This document shows, piece after piece, positions 34,801-41,482 of a stretch of DNA of 64,000 nt. The translations under genes were made by a program, and so were the position numbers. This DNA comes from Siphonodentalium dalli (lineage: Eukaryota > Mollusca > Scaphopoda > Gadilida > Siphonodentaliidae), in contig CP136069.1 of NCBI GenBank assembly GCA_032622095.1, positions 164,912,394 to 164,976,393 on the forward strand, in the 5' to 3' direction. The notes beneath the pieces were generated by a model, which saw nothing but the letters and a program-made list of their open reading frames with translations, was not told the DNA's origin and did no database searches. Within the stretch, counting starts at the first letter, position 1. The number at the start of each line of letters is the position of its first letter.

Positions 34801-35605
34801 CATCAAACGAGTCAACAAGATAGAGGATTACGAACCCACAGACATACAGTGATAAACATACCAGTATCTCATCAAACGAGTCAACAAGATAGAGGATTAA
34901 TAACCCACAGACATACAGTGATAAACATACCAGTATCCCACCAAACGAGTCAACAAGATAGAGGATTAATAACCCACAGACATACAGTGATAAACATACC
35001 AGTATCCCATCAAACGAGTCAACAAGATAGAGGATTAATAACCCACAGACATACAGTGATAAACATACCAGTATCCCATCAAACGAGTCAACAAGATAGA
35101 GGATTAAGAACCCACAGACATACAGTGATAAACATACCAGTATCCCATCAAACGAGTCAACAAGATAGAGGATTAAGAACCCACAGACATACAGTGATAA
35201 ACATACCCGGTCATAATACAGTAATACACATAGCTGTATTCATAATATATTGGTACACATACCCGGGTCATAATACAGTAATACCCATACCTTGATCATA
35301 ATATATTGATACACATACCCCGATCATAATATAGTAATACACATACTTGGATCATAATACATTGATACACATACCCGGATCATAATACAGTAATAGGCAT
35401 AACCGGATCATAATACAGTATTAGGCATAACCGGATCATAATACAGTAATAGGCATAACCGGATCATAATACAGAAATGCACGTAGCTGGATCATAATAC
35501 AGTGATACACATACCTGGATCGAAATAAGCGTTCGGCTCATTCAGTCTTAGAGAGAATCCTGGCATCGCACGGTGTCAGTTCGCCCCCTTGGTCTAGCAG
35601 AACTT
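6596..35605 (-). CDS. MPP: MAGUK p55-family scaffold gene (MPP), N-terminal eight exons
   Basis: Eight exons on the - strand join in frame: 35566-35515 (start codon), 26801-26605, 25575-25495, 22985-22860, 20978-20897, 16131-16046, 8569-8495 and 6792-6596. Every junction has GT/AG signals and matching phase. The 298-residue product reads L27N, L27C, PDZ, SH3, the order of p55 MAGUKs, which are membrane-associated scaffolds at cell junctions and synapses that pair with partners through L27 domains. The wording of the SH3 end (GLIPSK) is nearer MPP3/4/7 than MPP2/6 as I recall them; I am not sure of the subtype. The Hook and guanylate-kinase exons are not in the window and should lie left of position 1 or be missing. 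The introns are loaded with MITEs and minisatellites, two of which begin at donors of this gene. Confidence 0.9.
7201..7629 (+). pseudogene. Non-LTR retrotransposon, 3' end of ORF2 (fragment A)
   Basis: The frame reads through [20 protein letters not shown], then HTIINCS and [19 protein letters not shown] CxxC...H...C cluster followed by a short helical tail is the usual C-terminus after the reverse transcriptase of many LINEs. The GIDVFIYMD segment matches GIDVFVFMD in the fragment at 52745-52950, so both derive from one LINE family. 5'-truncated and not intact. Confidence 0.6.
7762..8120. repeat. GA-rich and TA microsatellites
   Basis: Positions 7770-7890 are interrupted (GA)n with a (TA)n core at about 7842-7858; a second (TA)n is at 8098-8114. 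No gene. The remainder up to the MPP exon at 8495 shows nothing recognisable. Confidence 0.85.
8495..8569 (-). CDS. MPP: MPP exon: end of PDZ and PDZ-SH3 linker
   Basis: Acceptor CATTTCCAG, donor CAG|GTATGT; 75 bp, 25 codons, phase 0. [14 protein letters not shown] is the last PDZ strand (G-VTLK pattern); [10 protein letters not shown] is a short acidic linker. It joins in frame to [11 protein letters not shown]. Confidence 0.85.
8642..9100. mobile_element. MITE family 2 with double hairpin (copy 1)
   Basis: The terminal inverted repeat opens TGACCCGCCATATCAAAT and is mirrored at 9060-9097. Inside are two copies of the 69-nt hairpin (8694-8762 and 8977-9045) in opposite orientation, separated by an AT-rich spacer. 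No ORF, so non-autonomous. It lies in the MPP intron between the PDZ-end and second PDZ exons. Confidence 0.9.
9101..10930. repeat. Three diverged copies of a 200-bp segment
   Basis: Sequence beginning ACAATTGGAG and including TTTTACACTT and ATCTATTTATT occurs at about 9115-9260, 10015-10230 and 10735-10940. Between the first and second lies an hAT-like MITE (9268-9633). Otherwise intronic with no exon-like signal. Confidence 0.7.
9268..9633. mobile_element. hAT-like hairpin MITE (copy 1, degraded)
   Basis: Contains GAATGAGGTCCC...GGTGAATTTAGTGA and its inverse ACTAAATTCACC...CCTCATTCTGC, as in the better copies at 14730 and 59317. Flanks AAGATCGG and CAGATCGG match at 7 of 8 positions, consistent with an 8-bp target duplication. 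Confidence 0.7.
11100..11795 (-). pseudogene. Non-LTR retrotransposon, ORF2 C-terminus and 3' part (fragment B)
   Basis: On the - strand the frame ending at 11579 reads [20 protein letters not shown] and continues [16 protein letters not shown]. HxxxxCPLYxxER is the conserved zinc-knuckle-like end of LINE ORF2. The segment 11110-11160, with GATTGGxGCACAA and TTATGAAGCCCCTC, recurs at 23135-23180 as 3'-UTR-like sequence. Confidence 0.6.
11796..14729. other. MPP intron; weak promoter and short ORF only
   Basis: No exon of the MPP gene and no recognised repeat. A TATATAAAC box at about 12974-12982 is followed by an 81-codon + strand ORF at 13297-13542 ([14 protein letters not shown]...). The ORF has several Cys and Lys residues but no domain I recognise. 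I do not call it a gene. Confidence 0.35.
14730..14880. mobile_element. hAT-like hairpin MITE (copy 2, single hairpin)
   Basis: CAAGCCTTGAAATAGTGTGT at the left is mirrored by ACACACGTTTTCAAGGCTTG at the right, with GGTGAATTTGG/CTAAATTCACC arms between. 151 bp, so almost entirely a foldback. Flanking 8-mers GCACCATA and CGACCATA agree at 6 of 8 positions. Confidence 0.8.
14881..16040. other. MPP intron, nothing recognised
   Basis: AT-rich. Both strands were read for exon signals, tandem repeats and inverted repeats; none is convincing. Confidence 0.5.
16046..16131 (-). CDS. MPP: MPP exon: second half of PDZ
   Basis: Acceptor TTTGTTCCAG, donor ATC|GTACGT; 86 bp, phase 1 in and phase 0 out. 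It encodes (G)[15 protein letters not shown] then [13 protein letters not shown], the GL-VGDEL-EVN core and the helix that closes the binding groove. Confidence 0.93.
16140..16930. repeat. Dispersed repeat next to the PDZ exon
   Basis: ATGGCTCATTCGAGCTTCCA at 16150 recurs at about 26268 and 59190. ATATCAGGAATAGAC with AACGCTC at 16376-16405 recurs at 59640. The family ends in ACCTTTAA-like sequence in its other copies. At 16713-16725 there is an AGATCGGAAGAGC string, discussed in the findings. Confidence 0.55.
16940..17320. mobile_element. Foldback element with about 75-bp arms
   Basis: CAGTTCTGGTTAAAACACAG at 16950 is inverted as CTGTGTTTTAACCAGAACTG at about 17285-17304. The arms extend through ACTCACTACTG/CAGTAGTGAGT and CCAATTAT/ATAATTGG, leaving a central 200 bp. 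No ORF. MITE-like; terminal motif and target duplication are unclear. Confidence 0.7.
17701..17960. repeat. (GA)n and (GT)n compound microsatellite
   Basis: About 220 bp of interrupted GAGAGAG/GGGAGAG followed by two (GT)n blocks. It creates long open frames on both strands that are not genes. Confidence 0.95.
18167..18294. repeat. Two-copy 64-bp direct repeat
   Basis: Units start at 18167 and 18231 with TTTAGAGTTAAATCGCACCG and differ at only a few positions. Confidence 0.9.
18999..19130. mobile_element. MITE family 3, rearranged (copy 1)
   Basis: Left end GTTAACCCTTCCATGACTGG. The first half-arm of the 69-nt hairpin module is at about 19051-19078, and the right end GCTCCCGTCACGAAATGGGT is degraded. 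The second hairpin and spacer are gone. Confidence 0.7.
19131..20710. other. MPP intron; short direct repeat, otherwise nothing
   Basis: Two copies of a 25-bp unit (ATTATAATATAATAAACGCT) lie at 19689-19738. Positions 19848-19890 hold CGACAAATC and CGGGAGACATTG, shared with the foldback at 20716. No exon or ORF is supported. Confidence 0.5.
20716..20860. mobile_element. Near-perfect 145-bp hairpin
   Basis: Arms of about 68 nt meet at a tiny loop: CTCCCTCGGAGC...GCTCCTCGGGAG. The outer arm pairs GTTGTTGCCC with GGGCGACAAC. Repeated CGGGAGACATT motifs lie inside each arm. It sits 37 bp from the donor of the first PDZ exon. Confidence 0.85.
20897..20978 (-). CDS. MPP: MPP exon: first half of PDZ
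   Basis: Acceptor ATTTTTCAG, donor AGTG|GTATGT; 82 bp, phase 0 in and phase 1 out. It encodes [16 protein letters not shown] then [11 protein letters not shown]. The GAAxRSGL signature is typical of MPP PDZ domains, and the GATL segment forms the peptide-binding groove. Confidence 0.92.
21119..21586. mobile_element. MITE family 2 with double hairpin (copy 2)
   Basis: TGTGACCCGCCATATCAAAT at the left is mirrored by ATTTTGATATGGCGGGTCACA at the right. It has two oppositely oriented 69-nt hairpins around an AT-rich spacer, nearly identical to the element at 8642. Confidence 0.9.
21796..22195. mobile_element. TTAA MITE family 1 with double hairpin (copy 1)
   Basis: TTAA-CCCTTTACCCAACA at the left and TGTTGGGTAAAGGG-TTAA at the right; 400 bp. 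TTAA duplication with a CCC-starting inverted repeat is the piggyBac pattern. It holds two 69-nt hairpins in opposite orientation. No transposase. Confidence 0.92.
22196..22800. repeat. Dispersed repeat shared with 37.6 kb and 44.7 kb
   Basis: AAGACATATTATGTACTTAT at 22197 recurs at 37597 with the same order of blocks. The stretch around 22425-22495 (AGAGATTTGCGGGGG, CTGTAAACAGCTGTATATG) is inverted at 44645-44720. Confidence 0.6.
22860..22985 (-). CDS. MPP: MPP exon: rest of L27C and linker to PDZ
   Basis: Acceptor ATGTTGCAG, donor TTG|GTAAGT; 126 bp, 42 codons, phase 0. [20 protein letters not shown] completes L27C. The end, [12 protein letters not shown], is the conserved lead-in to the PDZ domain, and the next exon supplies GATLL. 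Confidence 0.92.
23040..23240 (-). pseudogene. LINE 3'-end fragment (fragment C)
   Basis: GATTGGAGCACAATAATTGC and TTATGAAGCCCCTC match the tail of the LINE fragment at 11110-11160. Positions 23600-23660 (TTTGTCCACTTGTGAGG) match 11505-11525, so this is the same element split by the MITE at 23240. Confidence 0.45.
23240..23483. mobile_element. MITE family 3 (copy 2)
   Basis: TTAACCCTTCCATGACTGGA at the left, GTTGTGAAAGGGTTAA at the right. The interior holds a decayed version of the hairpin module (TGCCAATGCATTCTCTTATA, then a diverged second arm). It appears inserted in LINE sequence. Confidence 0.8.
23894..25494 (-). repeat. 66-bp minisatellite of exon end plus 5' splice site
   Basis: About 24 tandem units abut the donor of the MPP exon at 25495-25575. 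Each unit, read on the - strand, is 55 nt of that exon's 3' end (starting CTCAAACCGACAC) followed by GTAAGTATGAA from the intron. Nearly all keep the donor CAA|GTAAGTATG; two units (near 23965 and 25030) have a 4-bp change that breaks it. Two unit types alternate and blocks are reused, giving higher-order repeats. The exon's CGAGAA is CGATAA or CGCTAA in the units, so the true frame is stopped in each. Confidence 0.95.
25495..25575 (-). CDS. MPP: MPP exon: start of L27C; source of the 66-bp array
   Basis: Acceptor TTTTTGTATAG, donor CAA|GTAAGTATG; 81 bp, 27 codons, phase 0 at both ends. It reads [14 protein letters not shown], then [13 protein letters not shown], continuing directly into [10 protein letters not shown] of the next exon. 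That is the xxLLxxxSxPHxxALLxAHD core of the second L27 domain. The last 55 nt plus the first 11 nt of intron form the unit repeated about 24 times downstream. Confidence 0.88.
25931..26133. mobile_element. MITE family 3 (copy 3)
   Basis: TTAACCCGTCCATGACGGGA at the left, CCAGTCATGGAAGGGTTAA at the right. Both hairpin modules are present but decayed (TGCCAGTGCATTCCCTTATA; GAGGCTCGCATATATAA). Confidence 0.8.
26605..26801 (-). CDS. MPP: MPP exon: L27N domain
   Basis: Acceptor TTATCCAG, donor GAC|GTAAGA; 197 bp, beginning with the last two bases of a split Asp codon and ending in phase 0. It encodes (D)[13 protein letters not shown] ... [16 protein letters not shown] ... LEFVNRKP. The helical Leu-rich pattern with a central FLR segment matches the first L27 domain of MPP3/4/7-type proteins, which pairs with other L27 scaffolds. 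Confidence 0.85.
27268..27666. mobile_element. TTAA MITE family 1 with double hairpin (copy 2)
   Basis: Same ends and layout as the copy at 21796; nearly identical along its length. It lies in the first MPP intron. Confidence 0.92.
27768..29070. repeat. 49-bp minisatellite, about 26 copies
   Basis: Unit of the form TGAAGTGACGGTTTGGAGAT then TACATTAGTGATGTAGGTTC and CTGAACGTC. A five-unit block at 28441 is repeated almost exactly at 28686 (245 bp apart), showing block duplication. Many units carry one or two TGACG motifs. It does not touch an exon. Confidence 0.95.
29071..29754. repeat. MPP intron with (CT)n microsatellite
   Basis: (CT)n at about 29500-29575, including a C-run. No gene signal elsewhere. 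Confidence 0.8.
29755..30000. repeat. Dispersed repeat (copy 2 of the 5.3-kb family)
   Basis: ACTCTATGGAACGCAACAAT, CAACATCCAT, GGCAGATTAAAAGAG and CAACGTCCTGCATTCATGTT match 5335-5520 in order. Confidence 0.65.
30001..30974. other. MPP intron, nothing recognised
   Basis: AT-rich; no exon-like open stretch bounded by splice signals, no clear repeat. Confidence 0.5.
30975..31373. mobile_element. TTAA MITE family 1 with double hairpin (copy 3)
   Basis: TTAACCCTTTACCCAACA to TGTTGGGTAAAGGGTTAA. Both 69-nt hairpins are intact; a run of T differs in the spacer. Confidence 0.92.
31595..31990. repeat. (GAT)n trinucleotide microsatellite
   Basis: Two blocks of mostly GAT/GAC with interspersed GGT, separated by a short unique stretch. 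The flank TACAAATATGCACCT, followed by GCCATATGAAAATG, appears twice (31858 and 31983), so the block was itself duplicated. The open frames on both strands are artefacts of the triplet repeat. Confidence 0.95.
31991..33280. repeat. MPP intron with a two-copy 200-bp repeat
   Basis: Blocks with CATGACATGAA, TGGGTAGTTGCCTTTC, TTCATGAATCTCCTCTCATG and GAACTGC-TTTTGAAAACAATC occur at about 32575-32775 and again at 32800-33005. Nothing coding. Confidence 0.7.
33281..35204. repeat. 69-bp minisatellite, about 28 copies
   Basis: Units are almost identical, with no length variation, so the + strand stays open in one frame for 292 and 332 codons ([23 protein letters not shown] repeated). Two units, near 34205 and 34275, carry stops. 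On the - strand each unit has ACTG|GTATGTTTATCAC, a donor-like site related to the MPP start-exon donor. Placement in an intron and the two stops argue against a protein. Confidence 0.95.
35205..35514 (-). repeat. 28-bp minisatellite starting at an MPP donor
   Basis: About 11 units on the - strand of the form GATCCAGGTATGTGTATCAC then TGTATTAT. The first unit spans the real exon end and donor (GATCCAG|GTATGTGT). It grades into the 69-bp array through a shared GTATGTTTATCACTGTAT. Confidence 0.9.
35515..35605 (-). CDS. MPP: MPP exon with start codon
   Basis: Acceptor TTTATTTTCAG at 35606, donor CCAG|GTATGTGT at 35515/35514. The coding part is 35566-35515: ATG then [16 protein letters not shown] plus one G. 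An in-frame TGA four codons upstream makes this ATG the start. The single G joins the next exon's AT to give Asp. The 39 nt before the ATG are 5' UTR, so at least one upstream non-coding exon is implied. A 28-bp minisatellite begins at the donor. Confidence 0.75.
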
Positions 35606-36187
35606 CTGAAAATAAAAGCACCAACCGATAAATGTATGGATTTATCACTTATAAGCTTTTAAACTGATTTCAAACACTCTGTTTCGTATTACAGCGAAAA
35701 AACTTGCTCAACACAGGTATTCCAATACATTTTGTATCAAAGTTGTCAAAACACGCCGCCAAGTCTTTCATATAAATTAAATAAAGTGATTCTCCTTGAC
35801 GAAATCAGTCTCCTTGTTTTCAGTGATTTGTTCGGGACAAACGAACGGCTTTTTGTTTACATGTTTGCTTATTTCAGACGTCGTGTTATACCAAAGGGCA
35901 CAGTCGACGGTGTTGAATATCTTGGCAATAATAGTTTAATAAAGCATTATACAATGTGTGATGTCTTATGCCCAATAAACCGTCCCGAATAAAGCAGAAT
36001 AAAGTAGTAAATATTTACATTTGTGCGCAGTTCAAACATTGTGTTCTCTGAAATGGTACAGTCGATATGGTTGGAAATTTAGATAATCATATTCTATTTC
36101 TACATTCTTCCAGTGGAGACTGGTGGAGATAGTGTTTTGTTACTAACATATGGATTTTATTCCCTGAAGTAAATCCACAATAAGTCT
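35606..36187. other. Upstream of the MPP start exon, nothing firm
   Basis: A + strand ORF at 35732-35992 (86 codons) has no recognisable domain and overlaps a dispersed repeat (CGTCCCGAATAAAGCAGAAT; relatives at 22370 and 22500). Upstream MPP promoter or 5' UTR exons should lie to the right, but I cannot place them. Confidence 0.4.
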
Positions 36188-36651
36188 TTAACCCTTTACC
36201 CAACAAAACGGCCAAAAACGCCCAAATAAAGCTTCAACAGCCTAAAATATCTTCGGTCTGTCTCAATAACACCATACAAATATGGATATCATTGGAACCG
36301 GTTCATTGACCACATTGTGATGGTTACACTTATGCCCTGTGCCAATTCATTCTCTTATATATGCGAGTCGACCATAGGTCGCCTCGCATATATAAGAGAA
36401 TGCATTGGCCTAAAAAAATCTTTTTTAAACACTTTTTACCGTTTTTTCTTACATTCTTTAACAATTTTATAATTTTTTCTTACATTTTTTAACAATTTTT
36501 ATAATATTTTTCTACATTCTGTGACAATTTTATCATTTTTAATATGTGTTAAGCCAATGCATTCTCTTATATATGCGAGGCGACCTATGGTCGACTCGCA
36601 TATATAAGAGAATGCATTGGCATAGGGCCGTTCTGTTGGGTAAAGGGTTAA
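36188..36651. mobile_element. TTAA MITE family 1, inverted, long spacer (copy 4)
   Basis: Same TTAA ends but in the opposite orientation to the other copies, 464 bp. The spacer holds three tandem versions of TCTTACATTCTTTAACAATT, which explains the extra length. Confidence 0.92.
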
Positions 36652-36868
36652 ATGGGTACTGCACCCAAATGTTGTTGGTTTCTATATTATATGCTCTGCT
36701 TCGGAGAATAAGGTAACTATATTTCCATTATTTTGACTGTCTGCTGAGTACGAAATAGTGTCACATATGGTAAATAAGCCGGAATGCAAAAATAGAATGA
36801 TCGTCATTGGGATATTTTTTTACAGTTTTCAGGCAAATGTATCAATTAAATGTTATGTTATATGCATA

Positions 36869-37375
36869 TTAAAGGCACGTGAGGCCTTAGTTGTCGAAAA
36901 TATTCATATTTGTTCCAAACACCGTAAACAGAAAAACATTAAAACGCATACAGTTTCGTTCATATATACCATGACCATCGCGTAAACAGCATGTTATCAT
37001 AAAGACCTACTATATTTTACATAAGAAAGAGCCTGATTGGGTTACAGGGGACAGCACAATGCTACTGGCTAATTACACTCAAATGGCATAAACGCTCTTT
37101 ATTAGTTCCATATCAGGAATTCACCAACAAAGAACGCTCTTTATGTTTACCATCATAATATAAACAAACACCAGAAAAGTAACTTTTTATGCTTTTGTTT
37201 ACATAACAATGGTTAAACATATGAGAATAACATACTGTTTATGCGATATTTCTTATTTATATACGGACAAACTCTGTCTACATTTCATTTTGATGTTCTT
37301 TCTGTTCGTGGCGGTTTTTGACGGATGGAAATATTTTCACAGGATACCCACCGCCAAGGCCAACCGTACCTTTAA
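36869..37375. mobile_element. TTAA-flanked MITE family 4 (copy 1)
   Basis: TTAAAGGCACGTGAGGCC at the left, GGCCAACCGTACCTTTAA at the right. The interior includes AACGCTCTTTAT and inverted GTAAACA motifs. A 27-bp direct repeat, starting TTAAATGTTATGTTATATGC, lies on both sides (36845-36871 and 37372-37398). Confidence 0.75.
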
Positions 37376-37398
37376 ATGTTATGTTATATGCATATTAA

Positions 37399-39235
37399 TA
37401 GTCCCAAATACTCATTAAGTTTATTGTATAGTCAGTGAATGGCTTGAGTTCACGCCCCGCGTCAACATATATTTAAACGATGTGTGCCACGCGTTATCCA
37501 ACCCACTGTCCGTCTGATTACGTCCTGTACATGTGAATTCGTAACTTAGTTTAAATAGTAAGTAAATTTATATTAAATTATTAAATTTGAATTTAAAGAC
37601 ATATTATGGACTTATTCGGGTGCGAGATACTGATAAGGTAGTACTCAGGCGCCATGCCAACTGTGGGAATGCAGCATTTTACTAAATCTAAAAAAAGTCG
37701 ACCATACCACTCCATAGAGATCATCGTCTGAACTACGTTTAATTGTAAATATTGACAGCTCGACTCGGGACGCAACAGTTGTCGATAAATAAACGCAAAT
37801 TAGTTCGCCATCGAGAGTCATTGCATTTAATTAATATATAAGAATGACGTTGTGTGTCGTAAATTTTGATTAATATTCGTTAAAATAACTACTTTGAGCA
37901 AGATTATTCTCCATTTCTATTTGATCACCCAATCGGAGTGTTTCACATCACTTTAAGATAATCTGTTAACCTGAACGTTTGCAGAAGATATCTTAGTCTA
38001 AAATTCATTAAATTTCTATATATATTAGATCGCTGTTATTGCATGGAATTTATTGAAATTGGCATATAGATTCTCCCTTTAACGTATTTGTCGAATTATT
38101 TTGAACCGCGGATCCGGACCGAAATGTGACAGAAGTGAGCATTATACTAAGCGTAATTTGAAGCTTCAAATAATCGAGTGCGTTTAAAAATCAGCAGCGT
38201 TTTGTTAGGTTGGAGGGGTCACTCTTACCTAAAACTGTGCTGACGCTTATATAGTTTATTTAAAACCAAATTTTAAAAAAGACCAACAATGAACGCTCTT
38301 GATGAAAATGTCTTTGGTGTGATATCTTGCAGCAACATATAAAGTATGTATAGTCGTGTTGACGTATCCATATACATATTCTACTCCCCGTAAATCGGCA
38401 TTACCAGGTATAATGCGGGGCTCCAACCCACCACGTGGCTTCAAAAATACGTTAAAATTACTTTGGTCTCGAATTTGGTTACGGAATATCCCGGTCCGGT
38501 TCCTGCTGTCGATATGTATCTTACTATTTGTATTTACATAGCCAGTGTGTCTTACATTTAATATTGTTCGGTGATTGGTCAACTGTTTTGAAATTGGACC
38601 ATACGTTCTACATCACAATAAACACGTCATAACACGAACCGACGTCACAGCATGTTGACCTAGATGACCGAAGTCGGTAGGTAGAATAACTTGGGAGCGT
38701 TGGCTATGTCCGTCTCCCCAGACTAGTCAATATATAATTCAAAGGTAACTTACAGTGATGTATGGTGTAATAACCAAACTTCAGACATATTTCAGGTGGG
38801 AAAACATCTGAATTTATAGCAATTAATAGGAATAAGCTATATAAATGGAAGAAATGGACGCATTGGGTGTTTTTTATTGAGGGGCGTGTCTATATATATA
38901 TATATATATATATCTTTAATTCTCACTCCACCAGTCAATGGTACAGAGAACACAAAAGTAATACAAATACAAGGTGACGCCAATTGTGCCAGGGAAAGAA
39001 GGTTGGTCGGACGCAACATTGATTAATGTTTTTGTCGCCGATTGCTATCAAACTTATATGGTCATTCCCATGATACGGGGAGTATAATGGTGTGGTTTAA
39101 AGATGTCAAAAGTGGCACCGGTTGAGTCAGAGATAGGGGAGGAAGCACTCAATTTAATAAGACTGTTTTAGTCGCCGATATCCACAAAACTTATATATGA
39201 TCATCTCCATGATGTGAGGAGTCTAATTTTATGAT
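37399..39235. repeat. Repeat-derived intergenic DNA
   Basis: 37596-37795 is a copy of the 22.2-kb dispersed repeat. ACACGAACCGACGTCA at 38633 is shared with 14640. A (TA)n microsatellite is at 38890-38912. No gene was recognised. Confidence 0.55.
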
Positions 39236-39632
39236 TTAACCCTTTACCCAACAGAACGGCCCTGTGCCAATGCATTCTCTTATATATGCGAGTCGACCAT
39301 AGGTCGCCTCGCATATATAAGAGAATGCATTGGCTTAACACATTAAAAATTATAAAATTGTTAAAGAATGTAAGAAAAAATGGTAAAAAGTGTTAAAAAA
39401 AAGATTTTAGGCCAATGCATTCTCTTATATATGCGAGGCGACCTATGGTCGACTCGCATATATAAGAGAATGCATTGGCACAGGGCATAACTATAACCAT
39501 CACAATGTGGTCAATGAGCCGGTTCCAATGATATCCATATTTGTATGGTTTTATTGAGACAGACCCAATATATTTTAGGCTGTTGAAGCTTTATTTGGCC
39601 GGTTTTGGCCGGTTTGTTGGGTAAAGTGTTAA
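39236..39632. mobile_element. TTAA MITE family 1 with double hairpin (copy 5)
   Basis: TTAACCCTTTACCCAACA at the left; the right end TGTTGGGTAAAGTGTTAA has one mismatch. Both hairpins are intact. Confidence 0.92.
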
Positions 39633-40413
39633 AGGTGTGACAAAAAGTGGCGCCAGTCGAGTCAGGGATGGGCCGGAGAGAAGGGTCGCCAAAATGTATA
39701 TAAATATTTTAACGCCGATTACTATTTTGTAATATCTAATAAATGGTCACATTCCAAGATTATCCCATTTTTATATGCAATCACCTATATTTAGACCCAC
39801 GAAAATATAAATAACATACTTGTGTAACTCTCTTAATACTGGAATAATCAGAACGTAGATATCGTGGAAAAACATCACCAAAAAAGTATCTTCACTATCG
39901 GTTTCAGTCCCAACAATGGGAATTCGGTATTACAACAGCAGCCCAATCAGTTTTAAACAGAACGTATATGTGCTTTTGAATATACATAAAACCTGGTCCA
40001 GGCAACAGGTAAGCCTATATAAGCCCGGACCCATAAAAATAAAATAACAAACATAACAAGCAACAAAATAGTAAAAATGTGCAAATTGACAGACACACCG
40101 CTACCAGATTGTGGCTTGGTAATCGAAGACTGATACATTAATTACAGACAAGGTCGACGCAATTACCTCTGTGATAGAAGTTCTGATTTCAATCTACACA
40201 AATAATAATGTTATCTCGGAGAATAATTGAGAGCGAATCGTGATTTCTCGTGATGAGAAAATCCGTTCCGCTTTTATTGCATCGGCGATAAAGTGTATAC
40301 ATCGTGAGGACATATCGATTAGCTCCACGTGGTATAAGCCCAGAACTGAAATTGATACCTGCGGGGTAATAACGTGTTAATGAGCGGCATATTCTCGACT
40401 TGGGTTGTCCATC

Positions 40414-40985
40414 TAAGGAATTTTCAACTGTCATATGAAGTGCAACATCGTCGGCACTTAGATTTCGGTTATCCATCATTTCGATGCATGGCAGTTGTTG
40501 GCTAGCCGCATGCTACACGATATCAGTTTTCAATTTTATTTTTTTTAAAGTGAGTCAAACGTTTTTCATGTTTGCAAAATCAGGAATAGATTAATAAAGA
40601 ATTTTCAACTGTCATATTATACGAAGTGCAACATCGCCGGCGCTTAGATGTCGGTTATCCATCATTTCGATGCATGGTATATGTGTTGGCTAGCCGCATG
40701 TTACACGATATCAGTTTTGAATTATTTTTTTTAAATTGAGTCAAACGTTTTTCATGTTTGCAAAATCAGGAATAGATTAATAAGGAATTTTCAACTGTCA
40801 TATTATACGAAGTGCAACATCGCCGGCACTTAGATGTCAGTTATCCATCATTTCGATGCATGGTAGTTGTTGTCTAACCTCATGTTACACGATATCTTTT
40901 TTCAATTTTATTTTAAAAAAAGTGAGACAAGCGTTTTTCATTTTTACACTGGCAAAATCAGGAATATATTAATAAGGAACGCTCT
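40414..40985. repeat. Three-copy tandem repeat, unit about 190 bp
   Basis: Each unit runs GGAATTTTCAACTGTCATAT ... GTGCAACATCG ... ATCCATCATTTCGATGCATG ... TCAAACGTTTTTCATGTTTG. On the - strand the first copy is the end of a 96-codon ORF with ACGCAACTG-free splice context that I could not validate, so I do not call a gene. Confidence 0.8.
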
Positions 40986-41482
40986 TTGTTGTTCCCTGAT
41001 GGGGCCCAATGTTTCGCTCTCTGTGACTTGAACAAGTATTTCTGTGGCATACATGCAACATCCGTATTCGCTTATATAGTATCGGCTATCGATCACAGGG
41101 CCGGACAGGTGTAACACAATGTCTTAAACCCGCCACGTTTATCATACCGTGAATCTATACGCTGGCTACGACAGTATAGTTCATAGTCCAACAGTTCAAA
41201 TCCTGAGAACTTTTTTGTGTTCCGACATTGAAAAAATAATGCAGGCAATTTGTTTTCTTAGTTAATACCTGTTCCATAATAATGTATTTCTCAGTTAGTC
41301 AGTTACTATATGTGATGGTTCCACCTGCCGAGCTGGACATTGCATGATTTAGACTACTTTTCAACCTATTTCGCTGTACGTCGCCTACAATCATGAAAAT
41401 TCCCCGCACAATTAATTCAGTGTTCAGCATGATTTTTTTTTCACAAAAGTTGCCTCTAAGTGTAACCTCACACGACTGCGAT

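Noticed and set aside
40189-40479. 96-codon - strand ORF starting MMDNRNLSADDVALHM, with a possible donor CGCAG|GTATC at 40361
   Set aside because: It lies partly in a three-copy tandem repeat whose other copies are frameshifted, and no acceptor or homolog could be identified.
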